NCBI GenBank assembly: GCA_024233285.1
Contig: JACKPU010000009.1
Coordinates: 40,001-104,000 of the forward strand
Source of the DNA: Opitutaceae bacterium
GTDB taxonomy: Bacteria; Verrucomicrobiota; Verrucomicrobiia; Opitutales; Opitutaceae
Reading direction: 5' to 3'
Length of the DNA stretch: 64,000 bases
Positions 1 to 8,816 of the stretch are shown here, in pieces (the first letter of the stretch is position 1; every line of letters begins with the position of its first letter). The notes under the pieces are model-generated. The model was not told where the DNA came from. It was given only the letters and a program-made list of their open reading frames with translations, and did not search any database. Position numbers and translations under genes: made by a program.

Positions 1-1
1 G

Positions 2-76
2 AACCCTGGCAGTAAGGCGACGGATTTCGAGGTCGATGGGAATTGGATATTAATTCGTGCCCAGGCCTCGACGTAG
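2..76 (+). CDS. Possible 3' end of an unidentified gene
   Basis: One frame is open from the window edge to a TAG and reads as 24 residues ending in WILIRAQAST. It could be the tail of the gene upstream of accB. It is too short to assign to a family and may be a chance open frame. Confidence 0.3.
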   Translation, partial: NPGSKATDFEVDGNWILIRAQAST

Positions 77-316
77 ACAAACTTTCGCGCGAACCATGAG
101 TGAGCGAGTTCGCTTGCGATTACTTCGTCCGGAGGAAGCTATCCGCCCCCTTAGGGCCGCGAAGCGCGGCTTTCGGCCCGCTTCCAATGTCGAAAATTGG
201 CGGTTTTATCTCAAAATTTCGCTATTTTTGCCCGATTTTAGGTCAAATCAGGCAAAATCTGCCAAAAAACAGGGATTGCCTTTGATTGGGATTTCTTTTG
301 AACGCTGACCCCTCGG
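77..316. other. accB upstream region with one strong hairpin
   Basis: This 240-bp stretch is more AT-rich than its surroundings and carries no convincing gene. An imperfect hairpin lies at about 154-179 (GGGCCG pairs with CGGCCC, then AAGC with GCTT). It has no T-run, so it is not an obvious terminator. The A/T-rich part at 190-300 probably holds the accBC promoter, but no clear -35/-10 pair was identified. Confidence 0.4.
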
Positions 317-844
317 ATGGTTACTAACCACCCGAACTCACACCAACTTAATCAAGGCACCAGCTTGGACATTAAGCAAATTAAGCAAATCATCGACCTC
401 ATGAAGCGTTCGGAACTTTCCGAATTCGCGATTGAGGACGAAGGATTCAAACTCAAGATTCGTCGCGGAGCCACCGGCCTTCCCGTCGTATCGCAATCCC
501 AAGGCTCCAATCCGCCCTTCGTGCTCCCGCCCGAGCCTGCTAAGCCAGCACCCTCGGCGTCAGCAGCCAGTGCGCCTGTTGCGGCCAACAAGGACGAAGA
601 AGGTATTGTTTACGTAAAGTCTCCGATGGTCGGAACCTTCTACCGGGCCGCTTCGCCCGACAGTAAGCCCTTCGTTGAAGAAAACGCGAAGATCTCCGAG
701 ACCACTGCCGTCTGCATCATTGAGGCTATGAAGATCATGAATGAGATTCAGGCTGAAGTGAAAGGCACCATCGTCGAAGTCTTGGTTGAGAACGGCCAGC
801 CCGTTGAATACGGTCAGCGCCTCTTTAAGGTTAAGCAAGGCTGA
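317..844 (+). CDS. accB: Biotin carboxyl carrier protein of acetyl-CoA carboxylase
   Basis: Carries biotin for acetyl-CoA carboxylase, the first committed step of fatty acid synthesis. The N-terminal helix pair (about residues 17-50), a Pro/Ala-rich linker (about 55-93) and a C-terminal biotinyl domain (about 95-175) match the family. The biotinylated lysine is Lys139 in EAMKIM. The 175-residue length is normal. The start is uncertain: most BCCPs begin directly at the sequence found here at residue 17 (LDIKQIKQII), and that codon is a TTG at 365 preceded by AAGG at 355-358. The gene may therefore start at 365 rather than at the ATG at 317. It lies 66 bp upstream of accC and is presumably cotranscribed with it. 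Confidence 0.95.
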   Translation: MVTNHPNSHQLNQGTSLDIKQIKQIIDLMKRSELSEFAIEDEGFKLKIRRGATGLPVVSQSQGSNPPFVLPPEPAKPAPSASAASAPVAANKDEEGIVYVKSPMVGTFYRAASPDSKPFVEENAKISETTAVCIIEAMKIMNEIQAEVKGTIVEVLVENGQPVEYGQRLFKVKQG

Positions 845-910
845 CGCATACGGCGCTCCTTGCTTCTTCCCTCAATGCCCGCGCCAGCCGGGTTCAAATT
901 CGTATAACTC

Positions 911-2275
911 ATGATTCAAAAGATTCTCATCGCCAATCGCGGTGAAATTGCCCTGCGCATCGTGCGGGCGTGTCGGGAATTGGGGATAAAGACCTTGGCG
1001 GTCTACTCCGAAGCCGACGTTCAATCCCTTCACGTGCAACTGGCTGATGAGGCCATTTGTATCGGTGGGCCTAAGAGCGCAGACAGTTATCTGCGGGCCG
1101 ACCGCATTATCAGTGCAGCGGAGATTGCCGATGTGGACGCGATTCATCCTGGCTACGGATTCCTGTCCGAAAACGCCAAGTTCGCGGAGCAATGCGAATC
1201 ATGTAACATCAGGTTCATTGGTCCCAAATCCAACTCCATTAAGATGATGGGCGATAAGGCGGTGGCAAAGGCAACGGTCCGCAAAGCTGGCGTGCCCACC
1301 GTCCCTGGCTCAGATGGCCCGGTTCAAAGCGAGAGCGAAGCGGTAAAAATCGCCCGTAAGATCGGCTACCCGGTCATCATCAAGGCGGTCGCCGGCGGCG
1401 GTGGCCGCGGCATGCGCATTGCCCATAACGACGTCACTTTTGCCAAAGAATACCACTCCGCCCGCAATGAAGCCGAAAAAGCGTTCGGTAACGGCGACGT
1501 TTACATCGAAAAATACATCGATAAACCACGCCATATCGAGTTTCAGATTCTCGCCGATTCCCACGGCAAAGTGCTGCATCTCGGCGAGCGCGATTGCTCT
1601 GTGCAGCGCCGCCATCAAAAGCTGATCGAAGAGTCGCCTTCCCCCTTCCTGACGCCTGATCTGCGAAAAAAAATGGGCAAGGCCGCCATTCGGGCCGCCT
1701 CCGCCGCCAACTATGAAAACGCCGGCACGATCGAATTTCTGGTCGATGCAAAGGGCAATTTCTACTTCATCGAAATGAACACCCGTATTCAGGTGGAACA
1801 CCCTGTTACCGAGGAAGTTACGGGAATCGATTTGATCAAACAGCAAATCCGCATCGCCAACGGCGAAAAGTTGGAATTCGACCAAGGCGACATCAAATTC
1901 GAGAAGCACGCGATTGAGTGCCGCATCAATGCCGAGGACCCGGCCCGCAACTTTATCCCCTCACCCGGCACTATCGGGCTCTACTACGCGCCTGGCGGCC
2001 ACGGCGTGCGCGTAGACTCGCACGCCTACAGCGGCTACCAGATTCCCAGCCATTACGACTCCATGATCGGCAAACTCATTTGCTACGGTCGGGACCGCAA
2101 AACCGCGCTTGAACGCACTTATCGCGCCCTCAGCGAATACCTCATTCGTGGTATCAAAACCACGATCCCGCTGCACAAGGCGATCATGTCTGATCCGGTG
2201 TTCATCGAAGGCAAGGCCACCACCGCCTACATGGAGGACTTCATGAAACGAACCCCGACGGACCTCTTCACCTGA
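911..2275 (+). CDS. accC: Biotin carboxylase subunit of acetyl-CoA carboxylase
   Basis: Catalyses ATP-dependent carboxylation of the biotin on AccB using bicarbonate. The 454-residue length is standard. The N-terminal biotin carboxylase fold starts with ILIANRGEIALR. The ATP-grasp domain has the glycine-rich loop GGGGRGMRI and the segment RDCSVQRRHQKLIEE. The catalytic EMNTRIQVEHPVTE motif is intact, followed by the biotin-carboxylase C-terminal domain. It follows accB on the same strand; the carboxyltransferase genes accA and accD are not in the window. A strong hairpin terminator follows the stop codon. Confidence 0.97.
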   Translation: MIQKILIANRGEIALRIVRACRELGIKTLAVYSEADVQSLHVQLADEAICIGGPKSADSYLRADRIISAAEIADVDAIHPGYGFLSENAKFAEQCESCNIRFIGPKSNSIKMMGDKAVAKATVRKAGVPTVPGSDGPVQSESEAVKIARKIGYPVIIKAVAGGGGRGMRIAHNDVTFAKEYHSARNEAEKAFGNGDVYIEKYIDKPRHIEFQILADSHGKVLHLGERDCSVQRRHQKLIEESPSPFLTPDLRKKMGKAAIRAASAANYENAGTIEFLVDAKGNFYFIEMNTRIQVEHPVTEEVTGIDLIKQQIRIANGEKLEFDQGDIKFEKHAIECRINAEDPARNFIPSPGTIGLYYAPGGHGVRVDSHAYSGYQIPSHYDSMIGKLICYGRDRKTALERTYRALSEYLIRGIKTTIPLHKAIMSDPVFIEGKATTAYMEDFMKRTPTDLFT

Positions 2276-2301
2276 TCCACCGAGACAATTTTCGTGCCCT
2301 C

Positions 2302-2328
2302 AACGCCCGGTTTCACACCGGGCGTTTT
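2302..2328. terminator. Bidirectional terminator between accC and prmA
   Basis: A perfect 10-bp stem (AACGCCCGGT and its complement) encloses a 5-nt loop and ends in TTTT on the plus strand. It overlaps the last codons of the convergent prmA gene and can serve both transcripts. Confidence 0.8.
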
Positions 2329-3185
2329 AGTTGAACATCACTCCATTCGCCCAAGATTCGGTGCTCAATCGCCCAGTCCGGGGCGCAGTTTTGAAAGGCA
2401 GCGCAAACCTCGGGATTTTCCTGCGCCAAAATCCCGCTTAGCACTAACGTCCCGCCCGGAGCAACCGACGCCACCAACTGCGGGGCAAACGCGACCAGCA
2501 CATGGCCCAGGATATTCGCCATGATCAAGTCCGCTCGGCGTCCCTCCAAACCGGATATCAGGTCGCCTTCATAGAACTCCACGCACCCGGCCAACGCGTT
2601 CAATTCGGCGTTTTCTTCGCTCACCCGCACCGCCTCCGGGTCATTGTCAAAGCCCGCCACGCGGGTGAAACCGAGTTTGGCCGCCGAGAGCGCCAAAATC
2701 CCCGAACCGCACCCCGCATCAAGTATCGCGGCCGACTTATCGGCCTTCTGCGACCATTCGACCAGGCGCTCCACGCACAAACGCGTGGTTTCATGGTTGC
2801 CCGTGCCAAAGGCCAGCCCTGGATCCAGCCACAAAACTTCATGCCCTGACGGCAGCTGAAACGTTTCACGCTCCCAGACCGGCACCCAATGCAAAGGCCC
2901 GAACTGCCACGCCTTAAAATGCGCCTTGTAACTGTCACGCCATTCACGCTCTTCGAGGGCCCGCCATTGCGGTTGCACCGTGGCCAGTAGCGGACAAACC
3001 GCGGCCAACTGCGTCCACGCCTCGCGCGCCGCAGCCTCGCTTTCAAATACCCCGGAAATCCCGGCGGTATGGGCGATGACATCCTCCAAAATGTTCCAAC
3101 CGGTCAGGCCGGACTCCTGAATCTGTTCATCAATCGCCTCGGCATCGCCGGGCGGAATCACCGCTTTCAATTCAACCAAAGTCAT
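2313..3185 (-). CDS. prmA: Ribosomal protein L11 methyltransferase
   Basis: An S-adenosylmethionine-dependent methyltransferase predicted to trimethylate ribosomal protein L11. The family-typical DPGLAFGTGNHETT occurs at residues 121-134, the SAM-binding DAGCGSG at 156-162 and the MANIL substrate-side motif near 222-226. The 290-residue length is normal. It is the last of a run of minus-strand genes; an AraC regulator starts 49 bp upstream. The stop codon sits within the shared terminator with accC. Confidence 0.9.
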   Translation of the reverse strand: MTLVELKAVIPPGDAEAIDEQIQESGLTGWNILEDVIAHTAGISGVFESEAAAREAWTQLAAVCPLLATVQPQWRALEEREWRDSYKAHFKAWQFGPLHWVPVWERETFQLPSGHEVLWLDPGLAFGTGNHETTRLCVERLVEWSQKADKSAAILDAGCGSGILALSAAKLGFTRVAGFDNDPEAVRVSEENAELNALAGCVEFYEGDLISGLEGRRADLIMANILGHVLVAFAPQLVASVAPGGTLVLSGILAQENPEVCAAFQNCAPDWAIEHRILGEWSDVQLKRPV

Positions 3186-3234
3186 GGGCCGAGCCTTCGG
3201 CCCGGCCCATCAAGCGCAAGCCGCGAAACAGCGC

Positions 3235-4038
3235 TCAAAGCGCCGAGCTTGGCACTGTAGTGTAATTCGTCCGGTAGCCGCGGGGGCTGTGCCCGGTCGC
3301 CGCGCGAATCGTCTTGTTGAAAAAGTGCAGATCGGGCAGCCCGACTTCAGCAGCGATGGATTTGACCGCCATCGTGGTGTGCACCAGCAAATGCAACGCG
3401 CGCTCGGTCCGGCGTTGACGAATGTAACCCTCCGCGGTGACGCCAAACTCAGCTTTGAAAAGACGTGTCAGGTGATTGTGCGAAATATCCGCCCGGCGAG
3501 CGATCGCCGGAATCGACAATGATTCCGCGAGATGCACCTCGATTTCGCGCACCGCCTGGCTGAGTGCAGGATGCAGCTGTCGGCGCGGTGCTTTTTCCAA
3601 AAACGGCTGATTCACAAGTTGCCAAAGAATTTCCCACAACCGCACCGAAGAACGACACGGCATCGAAGGCAGCCAGCCGGCGGCCTCGTCCAGCGACTTG
3701 GCCAGTTTGCCGTATCCTTCGCCCAAATCCTGCAGCACCGGCATCGGCACCAAATCGCCCCGGTTGGGCAGCCGGAAATGCGCAAACGCATGCCACGACT
3801 CGCCTTTGAAGCGGTAAACAATCTTCGCATTCGGCGGCGTCACGCTCACCCAACCCGGCTTCAACTCGAACTCACGTCCATCGATCAAAAGCTGCCCGTG
3901 GTAGTTGTAGAGGTGCAGACACCACAATTCCGGTAAATGAAACACCTCTTCCTTGACCCGCCGTCCATGCACCGCGCGACCCGCCTGCACCAGTTGCGGC
4001 GGATTTTTCAACGGCATCTGCCAAAAGGCCGGTTCCAT
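3235..4038 (-). CDS. AraC-family transcriptional regulator
   Basis: A 267-residue regulator. The N-terminal half (about 1-150) looks like a cupin-type sensing domain, and the C-terminal about 100 residues hold two helix-turn-helix units. Recognisable parts are the LSIPAIARRADISHNHLTRLF helix region, given here as LSIPAIARRADIS, and the closing segment HFFNKTIRAATGHSPRGYR. The ligand is unknown and probably a sugar, as for many Opitutae AraC proteins. It lies between purN (4 bp upstream) and prmA, with no obvious functional link to either. Confidence 0.85.
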   Translation of the reverse strand: MEPAFWQMPLKNPPQLVQAGRAVHGRRVKEEVFHLPELWCLHLYNYHGQLLIDGREFELKPGWVSVTPPNAKIVYRFKGESWHAFAHFRLPNRGDLVPMPVLQDLGEGYGKLAKSLDEAAGWLPSMPCRSSVRLWEILWQLVNQPFLEKAPRRQLHPALSQAVREIEVHLAESLSIPAIARRADISHNHLTRLFKAEFGVTAEGYIRQRRTERALHLLVHTTMAVKSIAAEVGLPDLHFFNKTIRAATGHSPRGYRTNYTTVPSSAL

Positions 4039-4042
4039 GCGC

Positions 4043-4621
4043 TCAAACGGTCGCTTCGCTCAATCGCGCCAAGACCGCGGGCAAGAGCGCATGCTCCGCG
4101 GCGTGCACTTTTTCAGTCAGCGTTTCCAACGTATCACCCGCCTCGATTCTCACGGCTGTCTGGTCGATGATCGGTCCGCCATCAACCTCGGCCGTCACAT
4201 AATGCACGGTGCAACCCGTGATCTTCACGCCGCGCCGCCAAGCCTGGCCGATGCCGTCCAACCCGGGAAAACTCGGCAATAAGCTCGGATGCAGGTTGAT
4301 GATCTTGCCGGCAAAGGCGTCCAAAAACCCCGGCTTGATCACCCGCATGAACCCGGCCAGCACCACGACATCGGGCGCACAATCCTGAATCGCCTTGATG
4401 TATCGCGCCTCGCCCTCGCCTTCGAGCTTGGTCTTGAACGGCGCCGGATCGAGATATGCCGCCGGCACCCCAAACTCCGCACCAAGCAGCAGGATGCCCG
4501 CGTCGGGTTTGTCGGCGAAAACATGCACGACCTCGCCGCGCCCAAGCCGGCCCTCGCGTTGCGCCTGCAAGATCGCCTTGGCGTTGCTCCCGCGACCTGA
4601 ACCGAGAATAACGATACGCAT
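4043..4621 (-). CDS. purN: Phosphoribosylglycinamide formyltransferase
   Basis: Transfers a formyl group from 10-formyltetrahydrofolate to GAR in purine synthesis. The 192-residue protein begins with the nucleotide-binding MRIVILGSGRGSN. It has the catalytic segment INLHPSLLPSFPG with the Asn and His, and the later Asp in VDGGPIIDQ. It sits 3 bp downstream of the rfaE2-like gene and 4 bp upstream of the AraC gene, so cotranscription is likely. No other pur genes are nearby. Confidence 0.93.
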   Translation of the reverse strand: MRIVILGSGRGSNAKAILQAQREGRLGRGEVVHVFADKPDAGILLLGAEFGVPAAYLDPAPFKTKLEGEGEARYIKAIQDCAPDVVVLAGFMRVIKPGFLDAFAGKIINLHPSLLPSFPGLDGIGQAWRRGVKITGCTVHYVTAEVDGGPIIDQTAVRIEAGDTLETLTEKVHAAEHALLPAVLARLSEATV

Positions 4622-4624
4622 AAA

Positions 4625-5146
4625 TCAAATCTCCCCGGCCTGTCGGATTCGCTCAATCAGGCTGGTCGTGCTAAAGCCCGGCAGGAAGGGCAGAAATTTG
4701 ATGTCGGCGCCACATTTCTCCAGTTCGGTCCGCTCCTCCGGATTGAGCTTGTCCAAGGTGTAATCGCCCGCCTTGCAGTAAATATCGGGCCGCAGCACGC
4801 GAATCTCGGGCACCAGCCGCTTCTCGCGGAAAATGACAATGCCGGTCACAAACCACAACGCCCCGAGCGCATACGCACGTTGCTCCTCGGTCATCACCGG
4901 CCGCGCCGGCCCCTTCAATTCGCGCACACTGGCGTCACTGTTGATCGCTACAAACAGCGCATCGCCGAGTTTGCGCGCTTCCTTCAGATAATAGAGGTGC
5001 CCGGTGTGCAACAGGTCGAAGACACCGTTGGTGAGGACCAGTTTCTTGCCGGCATTACGCAGCTTGGCGCGCGCCGCCATCGCGTCCTCGAGGGTCAGGA
5101 GTTTCGGGTTTTCAAGTTGCACCAAAGAAAAGCCGGACGGTCGCAT
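4625..5146 (-). CDS. rfaE2: RfaE2-type D-glycero-beta-D-manno-heptose 1-phosphate adenylyltransferase
   Basis: A nucleotidyltransferase of the cytidylyltransferase fold, predicted to make ADP-heptose for lipopolysaccharide core. The signature NGVFDLLHTGHLYYL contains the HxGH nucleotide-binding motif, and the C-terminal FSTTSLIERIRQ matches the family ending. There is no fused HldE kinase domain, so it is the stand-alone form. The frame extends to a GTG at 5188; the ATG at 5146 gives 173 residues, nearer the usual size, but neither start has a strong ribosome-binding site. The substrate is assigned by family resemblance only. Confidence 0.8.
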   Translation of the reverse strand: MRPSGFSLVQLENPKLLTLEDAMAARAKLRNAGKKLVLTNGVFDLLHTGHLYYLKEARKLGDALFVAINSDASVRELKGPARPVMTEEQRAYALGALWFVTGIVIFREKRLVPEIRVLRPDIYCKAGDYTLDKLNPEERTELEKCGADIKFLPFLPGFSTTSLIERIRQAGEI

Positions 5147-5199
5147 GCGCCGCCCGGCTTGTAAATATCCTTTCCCGTCAGCACGCACGACGCGCGCCT

Positions 5200-6348
5200 T
5201 CAGAAGAACTTCTTCGCCTTTTCGAAGAAACTCTTCGAGGTCGGTTCGCTGGCGTCGCCGCTAACCTTCGCGAACTCCTCCAACAGCTTGCGCTGCTCGG
5301 AGGTCAGTGAGGTCGGCACCTCGACATGAACGCGCACCAACTGGTCGCCTTGACGGCCGGCGCGGAGCGACGGCATGCCCTTGTCGCGCAAACGGAAGGT
5401 CGTGCCGCTCTGTGTGCCGACAGGGATTTTGAGCGAGGCTTTGCCGAACAAGGTCGGGACCTCGATCGTGCCGCCGAGCGTCGCGAGCGTGAATTTGATT
5501 GGAATCTCGCAAAACAGATCGTCGCCGTGCCGCTCGAACAGCTCGTGTTCCTTGACGGTCAGCACGATGTAAAGATCGCCACTCTGGCCGCCCGCGACTC
5601 CGGCCTCACCATTGCCCGCGGAACGCAGTCGCGAGCCAGTATCCACCCCGGCGGGGATCCGCACGTTGAGTTTGGTCGACTTCGGCACGCGGCCTTCGCC
5701 CTGACAAGCCGAGCAGGGTTTTTCAATCTTCTGGCCCGCGCCGCCGCAGGTCGGGCAGGTCTGGGTGAAGGTGATGATGCCACCGGAGCGACGCACCTGA
5801 CCGGCCCCCCGACAGGTTGGGCAGGTTACCCGCTTCGAACCCGGTTCCGCTCCACTGCCGTCGCAACGATCACAGGTGACGTTCTTGCGGAAGGAAATTT
5901 CCTTCTGCGCGCCACGGGCCGCCTCTTCGAGGGTGATTTCAAGATCATAGCGCAAGTCGGCGCCATCGCGACTGCCGTCGCCGCCACCACCGCCGCCAAA
6001 CATCTCATCAAAAATGCCACCACCACCACCGCCTTGGCGGCCAAAGACCTCACGGAAAATATCAAACGGATCGTGGAACCCGCCGCCGGCGCCGCCGCGC
6101 GGACCGCCTCCACCCATACCGCCTTGGAACGCCGCGTGGCCATAGCGATCGTAAGCCGCGCGCTTTTCGGGGTCGTTCAAAACGTCGTAAGCCTCGGAGA
6201 CTTTCTTAAACATCTCCTCCGCCTCGGCATTGCCCGGGTTTTTGTCCGGGTGATACTGCACGGCCTTTTTGCGATAGGCTTTCTTCAGTTCGTCAGCGCT
6301 GGCACCTTTGCTGACCCCGAGCAGTTCGTAATAGTCTTCCTTGGCCAT
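5200..6348 (-). CDS. dnaJ: Chaperone protein DnaJ
   Basis: The Hsp40 co-chaperone that stimulates DnaK ATPase. The 382-residue protein has a J domain with HPD at residues 33-35, then a long Gly/Phe-rich region. Four CxxCxGxG zinc motifs follow (CDRCDGSG, CPTCRGAG, CPTCGGAG, CSACQGEG), then the substrate-binding C-terminal domains. All are intact, making it a type I DnaJ. It starts 6 bp after grpE, so the two form an operon; dnaK is not in the window. Confidence 0.97.
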   Translation of the reverse strand: MAKEDYYELLGVSKGASADELKKAYRKKAVQYHPDKNPGNAEAEEMFKKVSEAYDVLNDPEKRAAYDRYGHAAFQGGMGGGGPRGGAGGGFHDPFDIFREVFGRQGGGGGGIFDEMFGGGGGGDGSRDGADLRYDLEITLEEAARGAQKEISFRKNVTCDRCDGSGAEPGSKRVTCPTCRGAGQVRRSGGIITFTQTCPTCGGAGQKIEKPCSACQGEGRVPKSTKLNVRIPAGVDTGSRLRSAGNGEAGVAGGQSGDLYIVLTVKEHELFERHGDDLFCEIPIKFTLATLGGTIEVPTLFGKASLKIPVGTQSGTTFRLRDKGMPSLRAGRQGDQLVRVHVEVPTSLTSEQRKLLEEFAKVSGDASEPTSKSFFEKAKKFF

Positions 6349-6354
6349 GGTGGA

Positions 6355-6966
6355 TTATTTCTTCTCCTCGGCATTGGGGGCGCCGCTTGAAACGACCACC
6401 GAAGCCGGCCGCAGCAAACGACCGTTCAGCGAGTAGCCCACGCGGATTACGTTAAGCACGTTGCCTTCGGCCACCTCGGCACTGGGCTGCTGGGAGAGCG
6501 CCTCATGCTGATGGGCGTCAAAAGCCTGCCCGACGGGATTGATTTCCTTGAGCCCGTGCTGCTCGAGTGTGCTCTTCAACTGGGTCTGCACCATCGCGAC
6601 TCCTTCACGCAGGGTCTTTACGTCGGCATTGGGTTGATCGGCCGCGGCCAAACCCAGCCCCAAGTTATCGAGCGCAGGCAACAGGTCTTCCAACACACGC
6701 GAAGCGGCATACTGGCGCAGTTCATCTTTTTCACGGGCGACCCGTTTGCGAAAGTTCTCATGGTCGGCCATCGCGCGGACATAACGATCATAGTGCGCGG
6801 CGGTCTCGGCCTTGGCCGCGGCCAATTGTTCCTCCAATGAGGGCGCGGATTTCTCGGCGGACTCTGTTTTGGGCTCCGCCGGGGCAGTGGCAGGCTTCTC
6901 CTCCACGGTGGCTTCAGCCGTGTTTGAGTTCTTCTCGGTGGATTCCTTGGATTGCTGACTTGTCAT
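6355..6966 (-). CDS. grpE: Nucleotide exchange factor GrpE
   Basis: The nucleotide exchange factor for DnaK. The 203-residue protein has an acidic, Ala/Glu/Pro-rich N-terminus (about 1-55) and a long coiled-coil helix including YDRYVRAMADHENFRKR. The C-terminal beta domain ends in GYSLNGRLLRPASVVVS, a clear GrpE signature. It is immediately upstream of dnaJ. Confidence 0.95.
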   Translation of the reverse strand: MTSQQSKESTEKNSNTAEATVEEKPATAPAEPKTESAEKSAPSLEEQLAAAKAETAAHYDRYVRAMADHENFRKRVAREKDELRQYAASRVLEDLLPALDNLGLGLAAADQPNADVKTLREGVAMVQTQLKSTLEQHGLKEINPVGQAFDAHQHEALSQQPSAEVAEGNVLNVIRVGYSLNGRLLRPASVVVSSGAPNAEEKK

Positions 6967-6983
6967 GGTAAACGGTTATCTAA

Positions 6984-7724
6984 CTACGGCTTTTTGCTTT
7001 CTTCAAGTGTATCGGAAAATCCGTTGAAGGCCCGGCCATCGGTCGGAATCTGTTTCAACAAATCCGTGCCCGAGCGCAGCGCGTCTTCCAATACGCGTCC
7101 GATGTCGCCGGGCAAAAGGCCGCCCACCGCCCCGCCCAGCGCGAATAATTGTTCAAGCGAGGCCGGCAGGAGCAGTTGGCTGGCGTCGCTGACATTGCTG
7201 AACATCCGGTCAATTTGGACGGCATGTTCCTGCCGCACCGGGCGTGACCCGCTGTAATCGGCTACCACCAAATGATCGAAGCGCACGTGCAATTCGCGAA
7301 TGACAAAGCGCTTGCCCCGCGCAGTGGTTTCCCGGGCGGGCTGGTCCCCTTTGCTGGCCAGATACGACCTTAACACCTCGGCATTGGTGCGGCCATCCGC
7401 CCGCTTCACCAAGGCGACTTGTTCAATGTCCAGCGTCACGCGTTCAAACACCGGTTTGTCCGTCAGCAACGACCACGCATCGGCTTTGCACGAAAACTCC
7501 TTCACCTGCAAAAACTCCGGGACCGGAAACGTCGGCGGGTTGCTGATGACCACGCCGCGCGCCGTGAGAGAGCCGGTGAACGGGTTCGCCATGAAAACCT
7601 CGGCTTTGAAATCGAAACCCGTTCGCCCCCGCACCCATGAAGAGACGAAATACGGCAGCAGCGTCATCCACGCCAAAGCCCCCAGCGCGCCAAGCACGAC
7701 CAACAGAAGCAGACACTTGATCAT
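6984..7724 (-). CDS. AsmA-like membrane-anchored protein
   Basis: A 246-residue protein with one N-terminal membrane helix (MIKCLLLLVVLGALGALAWM) and a periplasmic remainder resembling the start of AsmA/DUF748 proteins, with GFDFKAEVFMANPFTGSLTA. AsmA-like proteins are implicated in outer-membrane lipid transport or assembly, but this one is short and its role is inferred weakly. The start was set at 7724 because a GGAGG lies a few bases upstream; the frame runs on to 7766. It lies 17 bp upstream of grpE and just downstream of the isomerase. Confidence 0.65.
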   Translation of the reverse strand: MIKCLLLLVVLGALGALAWMTLLPYFVSSWVRGRTGFDFKAEVFMANPFTGSLTARGVVISNPPTFPVPEFLQVKEFSCKADAWSLLTDKPVFERVTLDIEQVALVKRADGRTNAEVLRSYLASKGDQPARETTARGKRFVIRELHVRFDHLVVADYSGSRPVRQEHAVQIDRMFSNVSDASQLLLPASLEQLFALGGAVGGLLPGDIGRVLEDALRSGTDLLKQIPTDGRAFNGFSDTLEESKKP

Positions 7725-7769
7725 AACGCCTCCGCGTTGCGACGGGAGGCGGCCGCGACTGTTCATGAC

Positions 7770-8714
7770 TCAGGCGAAATTCTCGGTCACGAGCACAATG
7801 CCGAACTCGTCCGCCACGGCGTTAAATTCGCCGGCAAACGGCAGCAGCGCGTTGTCGCCACGCCCGAGCGAGGTGCCGCCAATCTTAAGCTTGCCGCTGA
7901 CAACGCTGATGATGCGCGGCTGCTCCTTGCCGGAAAAGTTCACTTTCTCACCGGGACCAAGCACCAGGCGGCGGATGCGAAACTCATCACACTCCGCGAT
8001 GACCGCCGAGGTCGGCGCCGCCCGCACCGGAGCCGGTTCAAAATCGTCCCACTGAATGCACTGCAGTGATTCGTGCACGTGCAACTGCCGCGGCTTGCCG
8101 TCCAGGCCGGCGCGGGCCCAGTCGTAAACGCGATAAGTCGTGTCGGAGTTCTGCTGGATTTCGAGGATCAGGTTGCCCGCGTCGATGGCATGAACCTGGC
8201 CGCTGTGCACGAGAATCGAATCCCCTTCGGCGACTTTGAAACTGTGCACGCAATCCTCAACCCGTTGCTCGATGATGGCCTTCTCAAAGGCCGCGCGGGT
8301 AACGCCTTTCTTGAGGCCGACAATCAACTGCGCGCCCGGCGCGGTGTCGGCGATATACCAATTCTCGGTCTTTGGCTCGCCTTTGAGCTGCTCGGCCAAG
8401 GCCGCCGGTGGATGCACCTGCAGGCTCAACCGCTCACGGCAATCGAGCCATTTGACCAAAATCGGAAACGGCCGATCGACATTCCAGTCCGGACCCATGA
8501 TCGCAGCGGCATGCTTTTTCAGCAAGGCACGCAACTTGATCCCATCATGCGTGCCGCCATGCACGACCGATTGGGCTTCGGGGCGGTCGACCATCTCCCA
8601 GCTTTCCCCGATGGGCTGTTCAGAAGGCAGTTTGCGCTCAAAGGCGGACTCAAAGGCCCGGCCGCCCCAGACGCGTTCTTGGTAAAGTGGTTGGAAGCGA
8701 AGAATTTCTCGCAT
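7770..8714 (-). CDS. manA: Class I mannose-6-phosphate isomerase
   Basis: Interconverts mannose 6-phosphate and fructose 6-phosphate. The 314-residue protein matches the short bacterial type: RFQPLYQERVWGG at the start, the zinc-site region LSLQVHPP, then GEPKTENWYI, and HSGQVHAIDAGNLILEIQQ. It opens the minus-strand run that continues into the AsmA-like, grpE and dnaJ genes and is divergent from ftsK across about 100 bp. Confidence 0.9.
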   Translation of the reverse strand: MREILRFQPLYQERVWGGRAFESAFERKLPSEQPIGESWEMVDRPEAQSVVHGGTHDGIKLRALLKKHAAAIMGPDWNVDRPFPILVKWLDCRERLSLQVHPPAALAEQLKGEPKTENWYIADTAPGAQLIVGLKKGVTRAAFEKAIIEQRVEDCVHSFKVAEGDSILVHSGQVHAIDAGNLILEIQQNSDTTYRVYDWARAGLDGKPRQLHVHESLQCIQWDDFEPAPVRAAPTSAVIAECDEFRIRRLVLGPGEKVNFSGKEQPRIISVVSGKLKIGGTSLGRGDNALLPFAGEFNAVADEFGIVLVTENFA

Positions 8715-8763
8715 AATAAAGTCGTAAGTTTGTCAGACTGAAGGTCCAGCGTGGGGTTTACAT

Positions 8764-8794
8764 TTGACCACCCCGTCGTATAGCGTCGAATTCG
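8764..8794 (+). promoter_or_regulatory. Possible ftsK promoter
   Basis: TTGACC at 8764-8769 resembles a -35 box and a weak CGAATT lies 17 bp downstream. It sits in the manA/ftsK divergent gap about 25 bp before the ftsK ATG. The -10 match is poor, so this is tentative. Confidence 0.3.
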
Positions 8795-8816
8795 AGCTTT
8801 TTGCAGGCCCAGCCAA

